DNA of 64,000 nucleotides from Acheta domesticus (taxonomy: Eukaryota; Arthropoda; Insecta; Orthoptera; Gryllidae). The stretch is from assembly GCA_031308135.1 (NCBI GenBank), contig JAHLJT010009436.1:125739777-125803776 (forward strand). Reading direction: 5' to 3'. The position numbers and the translations under genes are program-made. This document shows, in pieces, positions 24,531 through 36,018 of this stretch. The notes below the pieces were generated by a model that ran no database searches, had not been told where the DNA came from, and worked only from the letters and a program-made list of their open reading frames with translations. Each line of letters opens with the position of its first letter. Position 1 is the first letter of the stretch.

Positions 24531-25165
24531 CTTTAACATAAACGTAAAGTATCCGCGAAACCTAGAAATGAATTATTAAGCGAGGCCATTCACAACGCCT
24601 TTTTGTAACCGTAGATGTAAATCCGTATAGTTAAAGAGTTCACCACCACCACCAAGCTTTTACGTTAAGTTTACGTCGGAATTATTCCGAAGATCAATCA
24701 GAGATCAGTGTGGAAGGTAGCTTTCAGATTTCAGGTACTTTGTGTTTATGTCATTTTGATATTGTAATCTAAAGAATTAGTTTGCGAACGGTTTTGATGC
24801 GTGTAGTGAATTCATTGTAGGAATTTGGGCAATTTTTATTGTGACTTTAACTTGACATGGCGAATAATTAATTATGTTCGACGAATTACTTATGAATTTG
24901 GTACAAGAGAAACCTTATTTATAAGGAGAAGGAAATGCACTAAAACAACAGCTACACGCATGTACACATAATTCGCATATTATATATCTCCAAATATCCA
25001 ACTGTTGGGGTGGCAGATTCAAAGACAGTCGGTGACATGCGGAACTGTTTCCCTCAGTGCGCCTGAACTTCTTGTCTGGTTTGCGTGTGTTAATATATTC
25101 TAGTTCTGGGATTTTATAAAGTGAATTTCGACACATGATCTGTCGAATTGAATCGGTTCGATAAA

Positions 25166-25470
25166 ATGCAAATTGTCATTTCACAGCGAAAGTTTGCGAA
25201 CCAACCCGATTACTTCTGTTACGTTTGTGGAAGATCAATATCCAAACTTCAAAGGAAAAACATGAAATTACAAAAATTGTGTATTCTTTATACTTTGGCT
25301 GTTGTGTTTGTGATCAGGACAAACCATGGGCTGCTCACCATGGGCCAGGAGAAACCATCGGCTATTGTGTTACCTGTACAATAAACCTTACGTTGTGGAT
25401 GTATGGAAATCAAATAATTGTCATTCACTCTACCAATGTTGTAGAGAATACCAACAAACGATTTTAATGT
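25166..25470 (+). pseudogene. N-terminal fragment of the 33-kb element's protein family
   Basis: The plus strand reads MQIVISQRKFANQPDYFCYV then CGRSISKLQRK, and after a frame change YFGCCVCDQDKPWAAH and CVTCTINLTLWMYG. The spacing PDxFCYVCG..QRK..YFG..DQDKPWAPH..C..C is what I remember as the start of a large family of uncharacterised arthropod proteins. The same family, from its start to the FIDSSK block, is at 32530..33693 inside a DNA element. The conserved cysteines suggest a zinc-binding N-terminus. No later domains follow and no element ends were found here, so this is a fragment. The family assignment is from memory and needs a search. Confidence 0.5.
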
Positions 25471-25733
25471 CTGCATATTATTGCTCGAGTATGCGTATTC
25501 CATTTTTAACATGTTCTTACCTCATATGAAGCATGCTGATACAATTTTGTAGTAATGTAATCTGAGTGACAAAGTGGAACTTAGTAAAGGATCCTGCTTA
25601 TTTCAAATACTAAATCTTTTGAACCTTGAGTGATAGAAATTTTATAAAATGATTTTAGAAATCAGCGTGATCACTTCCTTTGAAATCGCCTACTTTCATC
25701 CTGGAGGCATTAAAAATGTTTTCTTGTTCCCTA

Positions 25734-26066
25734 GTGTTATCCGAACGTTAATCATCCGAGACGTCAAATATCTGAATTAAAGTTTTCTCTGAATAATTAT
25801 AATTTTTTTATTAGATACCGTATACTACAGGTATTCATTTTCTTTTCTAATACTGAATATTGAGAATGATCCCCGATATGATTGACAGTGATAGCATATT
25901 AAATAGATACTGCACTATAGTCAATCATCTGACTTCAGTGAACCTTGACAAATACTATCCAAATTAATTTTTTGTACACTTGCCATTTTTATGTTCAGTT
26001 ATCCGAATTATCGAATATCCGTACTATACCTGGAGCTAATTAGTTCGGATAATCGACGCTCCACTG
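25734..26066. mobile_element. pogo/Tigger-like MITE, decayed
   Basis: The right end, on the minus strand, reads CAGTGGAGCGTCGATTATCC followed by GAAC, next to TA (26067-26068). The left end near 25734 has the weaker GTGTTATCCGAACGTTAATC. The TTATCCGAAC motif recurs as in pogo/Tigger ends. The left limit is approximate. Confidence 0.45.
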
Positions 26067-26205
26067 TATTTGACAATCTAGTGTGTTTTCATTTTATTCA
26101 AAAAGAGAAACTATTCTAATGCTGGAGGAAAAATACGCGTTTTTTCGACGGAAAACCTCACATTTCTGCTCCATTATTTGTTACACACAATTAACAATAT
26201 AACTA

Positions 26206-27488
26206 AAAGGTGCTTGAATAAGTTCTCGCTGTTTTTTTTGTGAAAATCAATGCTTTATTTACACAATGTGGTGCACAACACGTCACTCAAAGTACAGTCC
26301 ATCACAAGACACTACTTTTGCCCATCATTCTGGCAGCAAATGAATGTCTCGTCGAAAAAACGAAACGTCTTTTGCGGCTATCCAAGCATCCATCCACATC
26401 TTCGTATCTTCATAAGAACGGAAGCGCTGTTCAGCCAGGCCATGTGCCATTGAACGGAATAAATGAAAATCAGAAGGGGTTATGTCCGGTGAATATGGCG
26501 GGTAGGGAAGAACTTCCCATTTAAGGATTTCCAAGTATGTTTTCACCGGCTTTGCGACATGTGGCCGAGCGTTGTCGTGCAAAATCACCTTGTCATGTCG
26601 CTGCTCGTATTGCGGCCGTTTTTCCTTTAGGACTCGGCTCAAACGCATCAATTGCAAACGATAGCGATCTCCCGTGATGGTTTCCTTTGGTTTGAGAAGC
26701 TCATAATAAACAACGCCCAGCTGATCCCACCAAATGCAAAGGAGAAGCTTCCAACCATGGATATTTGGCTTTGCGCAGGGTGTTGATGTATGGCCGGGCT
26801 TACCCCACGATCTCTTACGCTTGGGGTTATCATACTGGTTCCACTTTTCATCGCCCGTCATGATACGGTGAAGAAAACCTTTCCTCTTCTGACGTTCAAG
26901 CAGCAGTTCACACGTGAGACGCCTCCGTTCGATGTCTCTCGGCTTCAGCTCGTACGGCACCCAATGTCCTTTCTTCTGGATCATTCCTAATGCTTTCAAA
27001 CGTTTGGAAACTGTTGACTCATCCACTCCTAATGATTTTCCAAGGTCGGCTAACGTCTGACACGTGTCTTCATCAAGTAATGCCTCCAATTCTTCGTCTT
27101 TAAACTTTTTCGGTGCGCCAGAACGTTCTTTATCTTGAAGATCAAAATCGTCATTTTTGAACCGTCGAAACCATCTCTGCAAGTCGTTTCCGACAGAGCA
27201 TGTTCCCCATACGTCTCAACAAGAATTCGGTGTGCTTCATCTGCTGATTTCTTCTGAATAAAATAATGCAATAGAATTCCCCGCAAATACTCTTTTTGTG
27301 GCACAAAACTCGACATGTTTAAGCACTCCAGAACAAAATGTGGTTGACACTGTGGCAAACAAAAACACACTGGCGTTCAAGAATACGGACAGTATTTCCT
27401 GGAAATGCGTTCGTTTCAGAAATATCATCCACTTATTACTGGGAACGCTATCTGTTAGAAAACAGCGAGAACTTATTCAAGCACCTTA
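26206..27488 (-). mobile_element. mariner transposon, 1,283 bp, both TIRs present
   Basis: Inverted ends of about 28 bp (AAGGTGCTTGAATAAGTTCT then CGCTGTT) lie at 26206 onwards and up to 27488, with TA on each side (26204-26205 and 27489-27490). The transposase is on the minus strand, inactivated. Length and TA target are typical of mariner. Confidence 0.9.
26284..27316 (-). pseudogene. mariner transposase, inactivated
   Basis: The protein starts MSSFVPQKEYLRGILLHYF (27316), with the two helix-turn-helix regions of the DNA-binding domain (about residues 1-120), then the catalytic DDE domain: TGDEKW, HDNARPH, and YSPDITPSDFHLF, giving the D34D spacing of mariner. A one-base deletion at about 27178 breaks the frame between TTCR and WFRRFK. 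Near the C-terminus LLPE is followed by TGA where an Arg codon (CGA) is usual; the expected tail WAKVVSCDGLYFE still follows to the stop at 26284. One residue is missing before HDNARPH. Known role: cut-and-paste transposition at TA. This copy cannot make full-length protein. Confidence 0.9.
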
Positions 27489-27490
27489 TA

Positions 27491-29129
27491 GTTTATCACA
27501 TTTTCACATTAAATACTGAATAACTTACTTACGGTTAATCTTAACAATACAAACTAGATTTAAAATATTGAATAAGTGATGTGATAAATATCGATTACTA
27601 AGTACAATTAATTAAATCTGTAAATAACTTCTCTATATTAATTAAAAATGTGTCAGATCTCGCAGAAGGTACAATTTAGGTTACATATGAGTGAAAAGTA
27701 TTAAAAATAAGTGTTTGTTTTATTAAATGCATTAAAATAATTTCATTGAATTTACGATTTTAAAATTAACTGCAGGGTAAATAAGTACGTCTAGGGATTT
27801 TTGTTTCGAAGTATTTCATTTCTCATAATGTGCAGATGGAGAGTGAACTAAATGACCAGAAAAAGCCAAGAGAATTGAGTCCGCCCAGATTTGAGTCCGT
27901 TCTTAGCTGTCGTTTATTTCTCTGCCTGCTCAAGAACTATATTTTAATTTTACGAGTTCTCGCCCACAGCACTATATTGAATGAACTCTCGGTACTCTTA
28001 TGGATTTCATTATTGCCCATAGAATTTAGCTTGTACTTAAAAGACAATGTGTTTCTTCTCTTTAACATTCTTTCAGTTGAAGTAAAATATTTTAATTAAA
28101 AATACGCTCAGTTAAACTAATAAGAAATTGTAGGCGAAAATCAGTGATGCTAATAATCTCATAACGTGTATCATCAGTAACATTACATCAAATCAAATAC
28201 ACAGACCGCCCAGCAATTTCGCTTCTTTGGCCTTCTCGATAATTTCTCGACGACACTCACCTTTATACAGCTAAACAAATTATGACTTGCAGAGATTTTA
28301 TGCGCACGAGCTCGAGTATCGAGGGAACCATGTATTTCAAGAACACTTGTAGACTGCCAAGTTTATCCGGAACATCGACTTTATATAAGTGCATGCATAC
28401 GATTTCCCACTGCCCAATTAGGAAACAGTGTCAAATAATTACCGTGAGGATGTGTGATCTTGATATGCTACAGAACTAATAATAGAGAGATGTATGATAT
28501 ATAATAAAAACGATAAGGGAATATAACTGCTCATTTGGCTTTAGGTGGGAAACGTTATATCACGCTGCAATATAATCATTGGCAAGATTTTCAAGGAAAA
28601 GCACGTTTTGGTGTCCCTGACTCTTTTCACACGTCTCGTTTGCCCTTCCAACTATTCATCCGTTTGTCCGTTTGTCACCCTGCCTTTCTCACATAATGCC
28701 AACAAATATCCAAAACGGATATTTGCGACGATTTTCTCCAAAATTGATATTCCCAGATCGATACGAACGGATCTTAAAGTTTGAAACCGATTTTTTTGAT
28801 TCTGGGAAGGTAATTTACCTGAAGTATCAAAATCATTTCCAAATTTTCTGAAAAGTGCCTTGCAAACTTTGATTCAATTCCCCCCCCCCTCCGGATAGCG
28901 TAAAGTACGTTAAACTAGTGGTGCTGCAAAATGGCACAGATTTTCCCGCCTTCCTCTTCTATTTCCTTTGCTCTCAGCTAATTATTCTGACTTGCCACAT
29001 GCTCCTGCTACCATCCATCTCCGCCCAAAGTACTTTCCTTAACTTAAACGTTTTCTTAATTTTTCGGTTTATTAATAGAAGCACGCAAATATTATTGTAA
29101 GAATATTAAAGAACAGTAAAACAACGTCC
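27491..29129. other. intergenic, nothing recognised
   Basis: No supported gene. A CCGTTTGTCCGTTTGTC tract at about 28660 is the complement type of the GACGGACA tract seen at 928-955 and may mark an inverted relative of the unclassified repeat. Confidence 0.4.
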
Positions 29130-30060
29130 TAAATGGTAATTTTCTTTGAAAAAATTTCAGTCGTTTTTAAGAAAATGGCGTTTAAGCGCTACTAAAAATG
29201 CGAAATTTGAAGCCCCCTTTCACAGAAAATTTTTTGAGTTTCCGAAAAACCTCATTTAAAGTTATATGAAGCACTTCCGCTCACAAATACAATAGTGTTT
29301 ACATATTGCTGGTAATTTGCATATTAAAGGTGTGAAAGGTCATTCCAAAAAATTGCATTTGTGTAAGTTTTGAAAAACAAAATAATATCCCAAATTGAAC
29401 TTTACGTCGTATTAATGAGTTATTTAGCACAATTCGCTCGGAAAGTTTTAAGAATAAATTTGGAGCTATTTTTGAGAAAATTTGAGCTATTTTCACAGAA
29501 ATCTATTTAATTTTCGAGAAGCACACACTTTTCATAGAAATGTGTTCGAAAAACTTTACTTGACAATATTTAAAGCACATGTATTCATAAATATAATGTG
29601 AACATATCGCCCCTAATGTAAATATTAACGACTTGAGAGACACGTCAATAATTTAATTTTTGTAATTTTTGAAAAAACAAAAGAATAGAGCAATATGGCG
29701 ATTATGTAATCTCATAGAGTACATTTCGTACTATCCCTACCAAAAGTTAAAAGAAAAATTTGGGATCGTTTTTGAAAACATCTTCTTTCTGTATTTTTTT
29801 AAAATTGCACATATTGCACGCAATATTGCGCAAAAGTTTCAAAAAAATGTACATGACCTTAAAGAAAGAACTCACAGTGCAGAACAGTTTTTATATCGAG
29901 GAACAATCTCTACATTCAATTTTGTAGTTGTAGGAAGACGCCGAAAAAATTCCATAATTTCCATGAATTTTATAATTTTAGAAAATGCAGAGTTAACCGT
30001 TAAAATCGGACTTATTCCATCATAAGAAGTGTATATTACTATATTCTTAGAAGAAATGTA
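29130..30060. repeat. unclassified AT-rich dispersed repeat, copy B
   Basis: A direct, diverged copy of 1..960. Shared blocks include ATTAATGAGTTATTTAGCAC-like sequence near 29415 and GTAGTTGTAGGAAGACGCCG near 29925. Non-coding. Confidence 0.55.
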
Positions 30061-30198
30061 AAGAAACTAGTGGTACTACATCACATACTTTCCCGTATTC
30101 TCGGAAGCAGGTACGTAGAATTGAAATATTGCGCTTTCTGCCCAATAGTATCTTATTGTGTATTTGAAAACGTCCCATTCAACCAAGAAGCAATCAAC

Positions 30199-30477
30199 CA
30201 CGGTGTAAGATATATAGGTGTGTTAACTAGCCGCCTTTGGGACAAAGTTTCTTGAAGCCAGTTTGTCCGTACGATCGGTCTGGGTCGCAGTCGGGGTCGC
30301 ATCCATCTTAAGATGGCATCTTAAACTGTGGCTGTTACACATTACGCGACTAATCACGATCTTGGCCAAGTGAGACCCAAAGATCGCAGCACTTATACGC
30401 GAGAACTGTGCGAACTATCCTCACATAAGCTTCAATTTTAGACTGAGAGTGAGCAAACCTATATATCTGGCACAGTG
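30199..30477. mobile_element. second copy of the CACGGTGTAA MITE
   Basis: Starts CACGGTGTAAGATATATAGG and follows 16150..16595 with gaps to about 30477, where the right end is decayed. A SINE adjoins its right end. Confidence 0.6.
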
Positions 30478-30826
30478 CGGCGATGGTGTAACGGTTAGCG
30501 TAAGGGACTGTTTTACCCAAGTTGCGGATTCAAACCCGATCGAAGCCATGGATTTGTAGGGGCGAAAAAATCCTTCGTACGCCTTCCTTCGGAGGGGAAG
30601 TAAAGCCGGCGTCCCATGTTAGTAGATTTACTGCATGTAAAAGATCCTCAAGCCTACCTAAATGACACCTCTGCGCTAAATTCAAAATCGCCTGATTCGT
30701 CGCCCAAGATATACCTTCTTTCCCCCGCTAGTTGGTGAAAGGAGCGTAGCGAAATTGTGTGGTCAGACGGAAGAGCAGGCCTATGGCCTGAGTCTCGCCA
30801 CGATGTAAAATAGTTAATAAAAAAAA
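30478..30826 (+). mobile_element. tRNA-derived SINE
   Basis: The head GGCGATGGTGTAACGGTTAG contains an A-box-like stretch and GCGGATTCAAACCCGATC a B-box-like stretch, as in pol III promoters. The body has CTTCCTTCGGAGGGGAAGTA then AAGCCGGCG and ends in an A-rich tail (30819-30826). About 350 bp long. SINEs of this body type are common in insects as far as I recall. Confidence 0.75.
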
Positions 30827-30910
30827 CTCACTGTTTCCATCGCAGTTTTTGTCAAAACTATGTGAACTCCACAGCTGTATAAAAATATAATATAAAAGTT
30901 TTGTAAACTT

Positions 30911-30936
30911 GTATTGGATTGGATTGGATTGGATTG
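30911..30936 (+). repeat. (GGATT)n repeat, LINE target site
   Basis: About five units of GGATT directly precede the T9 run that marks the LINE 3' end. The last 12 bases, TGGATTGGATTG, recur at 40028..40039, immediately past the LINE 5' end once the hAT is discounted, so they are read as the LINE target duplication. Confidence 0.6.
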
Positions 30937-32529
30937 TTTTTTTTTAATTGATTTATGTTGGTTATACATAGTTCAGTATAATTTCTACTTTAACATATGT
31001 TTGAAGGCTTACATGCTAACTTACATTTAAAACTTACTTCTAACTCTTAAATCTAACATATGGGTGAGGATGCCCTTTTGGGTCCTCTATTCTGGTTTGA
31101 ATTCGGAGAAGGTTTTCAGGAATATGTTGTAGGGATATCTGTTTTTTATTCTGGTGTGGTTAGGATTTATTGCGAGTCTGAAGGTTGCAAGGGAAGGGAT
31201 TTGGGGAAAATAATGGTAGAAGTTAGTGGCTAGGTATGTGAAGTGATGTTCAATGGGTTCTAGGCTGAGTTCTTTATGAAGCTGATGATTCGTGACAAAC
31301 CATGGTGCATTAGATATTGATTCTGTATGATTTGTAATTTTTTTAGATTGGTTTTTCGAGGCATTTATCCAGATGGGACAGGCATATAGTAGTAATGGTC
31401 TTATGATGGATTTATATATAGCAATTGAAGAATGATATGGTAATGGGCTGTTTCTGTAGATTAGAGGTTTTAATTGCTGTAGTTTTATTTTAGCTTGTTT
31501 AACTTTTTCGTCTATGTGCTGTTTCCAATTCAGTTGAGTGTCCAAGTTTAATCCCAGATATTTAATAGGTTTGTTAGGGGGGTACCAGTTTATTGTATTG
31601 CTATTTATTGTTAGGGGGGGGGAGAGGTATAGCGTCTTAGCGTAAATATTTTTGCCGCGGTTTTTGTTGGATTGGTTTGATTTTGAGTTTAGATGCCCAG
31701 CTATCGAGTAAGTTGAGGTACATTTGTGTTCCATTTCTGATTTCAATGATAGAGTTGCCAGAAGAGAATATTGCTGTGTCATCCGCAAATTAGGCAGTGT
31801 GAATGTTCATTAATTTTGGAAGATCTGCAACATATAAGTTGAATAGTGTGGGTGAAAGTGGTGAGCCTTGAGGGAGTCCTGCGTTAATTAGTCTAGGGTT
31901 GGAATGATGATTATTGACGTTAACGGAAAAAGTTCTATTGTGGAGAAAGCTATTGATAATGGATTTTATGTAGTATGGGGTGCCAATTTGTTTTATCTTG
32001 TACATTAAGGCTTGGTGCCATGTCCGGTCAAATGCCTGAGTGATGTCTATGAATACCCCTATTGTGTGATGTTTCTTTTGAAATGCTGTGTACATATGTT
32101 CCGATATCACTGGCCGACGTTTTTAAACTTTTGAAAAGTTACAGAAACAAAACTCACTGATTCTGACCAATTTTGGGTCGCTGAATACGAATATGATAGC
32201 CGTTTTACTGGATTAGCTCGTATTTTTGTGTAACACATAGTTGCCAAATTTACCATAATAGGCATAATGAGCTATCATGAAAGTACCGTAGAGTGAGTTT
32301 TTTGACTGCAAAAAGGGAATCAATTTCGTTTTGGCCCTTGTGTCAAAGACAATCAATTTTTAAAATTCTATAAATTAATTTATTGAATCTAAACAATTAA
32401 AACGCTATATATTCAGTTAGTTTACTAGCATTATGCTTTAGCATTTACATATTCAGAATAGTTTATAAGGTATAATGTTCACAGATGTATACAGACAATT
32501 TCAGAAAACTTGACAGATGTATTTCAGAA

Positions 32530-33693
32530 AACTCTGTCTAAGATACTTAAAACCTCAGCTTCTTTGTCTATTCCTTTAAGAAACTCATGAGGTCCAATTT
32601 AATGTGCAGAGTTGGAAGCAGTACTTTGCCTGGATCGATCAGAGGCCGGGCTTAAATGACTCTCTGGGGGACCACTAGTTTTGTGAGAAATTTTTCCTGT
32701 AGCTCTTGAGTCCCAAAGACACATAAAACAAAAGTGCTTTGTAAATCCACCTTCCAGACATTGGTCTGTTCCAGCCATTGGATATTATAATATTGCAAAT
32801 ATTTTTACATGTCCACAAATTTGCCAACCATGATCTTTGTATTTGATACAATTTAAAATGTGTGCGAGATCCTCGTAAGTATCATTCATTGGAACAGAGT
32901 GTTCCACAGGCAGCTTATTTCCATTATGAAGCAAATCTGCTTTCAGACTGTACTTAGATGAATCTATGAAAAGACACCATTCAGATGGATTGCGTTGGAT
33001 TCCTAACTCACTCATCAGGCCATTGATGTCCGTACATACGCAAAGGGAATCTTCCATTCTGTAATATTCTGAAAAAGGCTCGTTCCTTTTCCTGTACTGA
33101 GTGTAAGTAGTTCCGGGAGCCAGTAAATTCCATTCCTTGAGTCCAGCACCCAAGAATTAAGCTTTCTCTTTTGAAAGTTCTAAGTCTCTTGCTAAATCGT
33201 TCAATTCATGTTGAAGGATGAAATGAGTCTCATCTTTTAAGTGGAAGGGACTATCTCTCAGATCTTCATCTGCAGGTATTGAGTTAGTGTCCTCATCGGT
33301 TCCTGCAGGTGCTCCAATATCGATAGTTTCCCAATCGTTCGGAGGAGTAGGTGCAGGTAAATTTTCTCCATGAGATCTGATCGCGAATTGCAAGATTGAA
33401 TATTCGATGGCACACTGTTTCTTCTTGTTACTTCCTGCTGTATTCGTCATACAGAAACAAGTCGCCATAGTGATTCCGGGGTTCTCTCCATATCATCGGA
33501 ACAGCAAAACGTATCCGTTTCTTGGATCCTTTAAGGCAGGTCTTCAGCCCAGCTTTTATCCTGGTCCTCAATCTTACAGTCAAAATAAAAATAATATAAT
33601 TCCCTGACGACATCATTCATCGATCTAATCTGAGACTTCACCATAACATAGTCAGTCCGGTGAGTTTTTACATCTGCGGAAAGAATTTGACAT
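32530..33693 (-). pseudogene. decayed gene of orphan family inside the CACTG element
   Basis: The minus strand starts MSNSFRRCKNSPD at 33693, then CKIEDQDKSWAEDLP, KKRIRFAVPMIWREPRNHYG, CFCMTNTAGSNKKKQCAIEY, SILQFAIRSHGENLP, PPNDWETID, LNDLARDLELSKEKA, a TAA at 33154-33156, LGAGLKEWNLLAPGT, MSELGIQRNPSEWCLFIDSS, KYSLKADLLHNGNKLP, and after frame changes GGFTKHFCFMCLWDSRA and LLPTLHIKLDLM to about 32530. The order PDxFCYVCG, DQDKxWA, FAVPMxWREP, C-F-C, FIDSSKxSLKxxLLHNGN, CFxCxWDSRA is what I recall for uncharacterised proteins abundant in arthropods. Function is unknown to me; paired cysteines suggest zinc binding. At least two stops and several frameshifts make it a pseudogene. A fragment of the same family is at 25166..25470. 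Confidence 0.7.
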
Positions 33694-33880
33694 TTTGCGC
33701 AGGAAAGCGAAATTTAGAACCACAGAACAACCACGAAATCACTGTATGATAACACTAAAACATTTCCAAAAATACGGGACAACAACTGAAATTACTGAGT
33801 AAAATTTCGTAAGTCGATTCCCACGACAACATTTTCACACTTGAGAGATTACTTACTGCAATACATACTCGTAAGAGTAA

Positions 33881-33919
33881 GACTGAGCCACGCAACAACG
33901 GCACTTTCTACTTTATATA
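33881..33919 (-). promoter_or_regulatory. possible TATA plus initiator of the CACTG-element gene
   Basis: On the minus strand TATATAAA (33919..33912) is followed 35 bases later by TCAGTC (33886..33881), the arthropod initiator type. This lies about 190 bases before the gene's ATG at 33693. The spacing is slightly longer than usual, so this is suggestive only. Confidence 0.3.
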
Positions 33920-36018
33920 TTTGCTCGCCCGCGTCATTGTGCCGCTCATTGGTGCCACATAGACGAGGCGGCTACATTCAGTGTGTAAAAAACACTTAAA
34001 ACAAACAGTAGAAGGGAAGGACTCTCTCTCTCCGTTTCATTGTTATATTGTTCTGTGGATATATATATACACACACACACACGCACATACATCAAAAATC
34101 TTCTGAATTTCACCAACTCAGTGATATACTAGTTATTTCTCACTCTAGGAACATTGTGGAAATGGTTACATTGATGACAACTGAAGCCAAAGTGGTAAAA
34201 ACTGGCAACTACGCGTTACACAAAATACGAGCTAATCTAGAAAAACGGCTGTCAGTTTCGAATGCAGCATTCTAAAATTAATAGGAATTAGTGTTTTTTC
34301 CTTTTTGTAACTAAACTGATGTCGGCCTGTGTATTCTTAGTAACTGGTGCTGTGTAGATGAGATTTTTCGGTAAATCCAAACTGTTCTTTAGGGATTGTT
34401 TTCGTTATGTGTAGGTGAGAGTTTAATCTTTTTAATATAATTTTCTCGAAAATGTTTGATAAGATGGCAATAAACTGATCGGACGATAGCTGTCAGTTTT
34501 TGCAGGATTTTTACAAATGGGGATAATGATAGCATGTTTCCAGGTATGCGGAAAGTAATTTGTTCTGAAACACGAATTATATATGTTTGTAGGGTGGCTA
34601 TTGCTGGTGCAGGTAAATGTTTTAATACGACATTATTTATATTGTCGTGGCCAGGTGATTTTTTCAGTGGTAGTTCGTTAATATTTTTTTTAATTTCGGA
34701 GAGTGATGTGTAATGTATTTTTTGGTGCGGGTCCATATTCTTTTTCTAATGTTGATTTGGTTATGGTGATGTGTCCCGAATGAAAATTAGTGTTATTAAC
34801 AGTAAAAGTTGAGGCACAATGGTTCGCTAGTTCTTCTGATTTTTGGTAGGATGTGTATGCTTTATCTGTTGCTGTGTTTATAGGAGGTATCGTGCTTTTT
34901 CTTCTTCAGAATTTTTCTTGTGAATTGCCATAGAGAATTATTATTTGCGCTGAGTGATTGGATTAAGTTATAGTAATGTGGTTATTGAAGGTAGTTATAA
35001 GTCTTTTACTATATTTGTTATTAGGTTTAGTTCTCTCTTTAGTTCAGGTGTTCTTAATCGGTACCAAAGTCTTTTGGTTTTATTTTTTATCGAAATTGCT
35101 TTTAATATTTCTTTGGGTAATATTTTGTGTCTGGTTGTTTTTGAATTCGGTGGAATAGTTAATTGTGTATTTTTTAGCGTGGAGTGTATTAATTCGTTGA
35201 AACGAGAGATGGATTGATCTATGTCCAACGGGATTTCTAATATCTTATTTTGGGCAGAGAATTTCTTAGAGTTTCTTGAAATTTTTGCCAAGTAATTTTT
35301 AATGAAGTTGGTTTTGGGGCGGGGGCGTGTTGCGGACGTGAGTTGGTGTGTAGTAATAATTACCGGTATATGGTCGGAGTCGAGTTCGAAAATAGGTGTT
35401 GAGTAGAATTTAATGTTAGTATTTGTGATGCCTATGTCAAGGATGTCCGGTTTCCGAGTGCGATCCCGAGGGTGATATGTTGGTTCCGATGGAGTCAGTA
35501 TTCTTACGTTTGTAATGTTTAATAGTTGTGCTAGTATTTTTCCGTTATGTTTATTTGTTTGACATCCAAAGCTTAAGTGTTTACAATTGAGGTCACCTAA
35601 CAGCAAGGTTTTCTCTGTAGAATGAAATAAATTAGAAAAATTTGCATTTAGAATTTTGGCTGTTGGGGGCTTATAAGCTGTTATTATTTTCCATGGTTGG
35701 GCGTTAATAAAAATTTTGAATAACGACAGATTCGATGCCTGGTGTGTCGGGCAGGTTAATTTGGTGGTGATTGAGAAAACTTTTGACCGCGATAAGTACA
35801 CCTCCTCCTTTATTTTCCGTTCTATCAGTTCTATATATGTTATAACCCTGGGATAAATAGTTTATTTTTAATATTGAGGTGTGTTTCGGTGATACAAGCT
35901 ACGTCGATCTTATGATGGTGCAAGAAATGAATGAGTTCTGTTTTTTATTATTGATGCTGTTGGATTTCCTATTCATGAAAGATATATTATTACTGGGTTG
36001 TGTTGGCATTGTTATTCC

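Larger units (their letters stand above)
32108..34331. mobile_element. CACTG-ended DNA transposon, 2,224 bp, in the LINE
   Basis: Ends CACTGGCCGAC (32108..32118) and GTCGGCCTGTG (34321..34331) match in inverted orientation at 10 of 11. The inverted similarity continues, with gaps, to about 150 bp; blocks such as TTAGCTCGTATTTT and GTGTAACACATAGTTGCC are at 32210-32255 and inverted at 34205-34250. A 3-bp repeat TAT lies outside each end (32105..32107, 34332..34334). Removing element and one TAT restores LLRISEHMYTAF in the LINE RT. Short CACTG ends with a 2-3 bp duplication resemble the CACTA/CMC group, but the encoded protein is of a family I cannot place in a superfamily. Confidence 0.8.
31087..36009 (-). 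pseudogene. Jockey-like LINE ORF2 (endonuclease and RT), interrupted
   Basis: ORF2 begins MPTQPSNNISFMNRKSNS at 36009, right after the ORF1 stop. The endonuclease follows: YRTDRTENKGGGVLIAVKSF, LLGDLNCKHLSFGC, DILDIGITNT and LDSDHIPV (about 35860-35330). RT starts KKSPGHDNINNVVLKHLP (34680), YFPHTWKHAIIIPICKNPA, SYRPISLL, then FEKIILKRLNSHLHITKTIP and EQFGF. The 2.2 kb element splits it here. It resumes SEHMYTAFQKKHHTIGVFID, AFDRTWH, GLPQGSPLSPTLFNLYVADL, the catalytic FADD at about 31780 (with a TAA two codons before FADD), IKYLGLNLDTQLNW and RPLLLYACPIW. Several frameshifts exist (for instance near 34470), so it is inactive. Confidence 0.85.
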
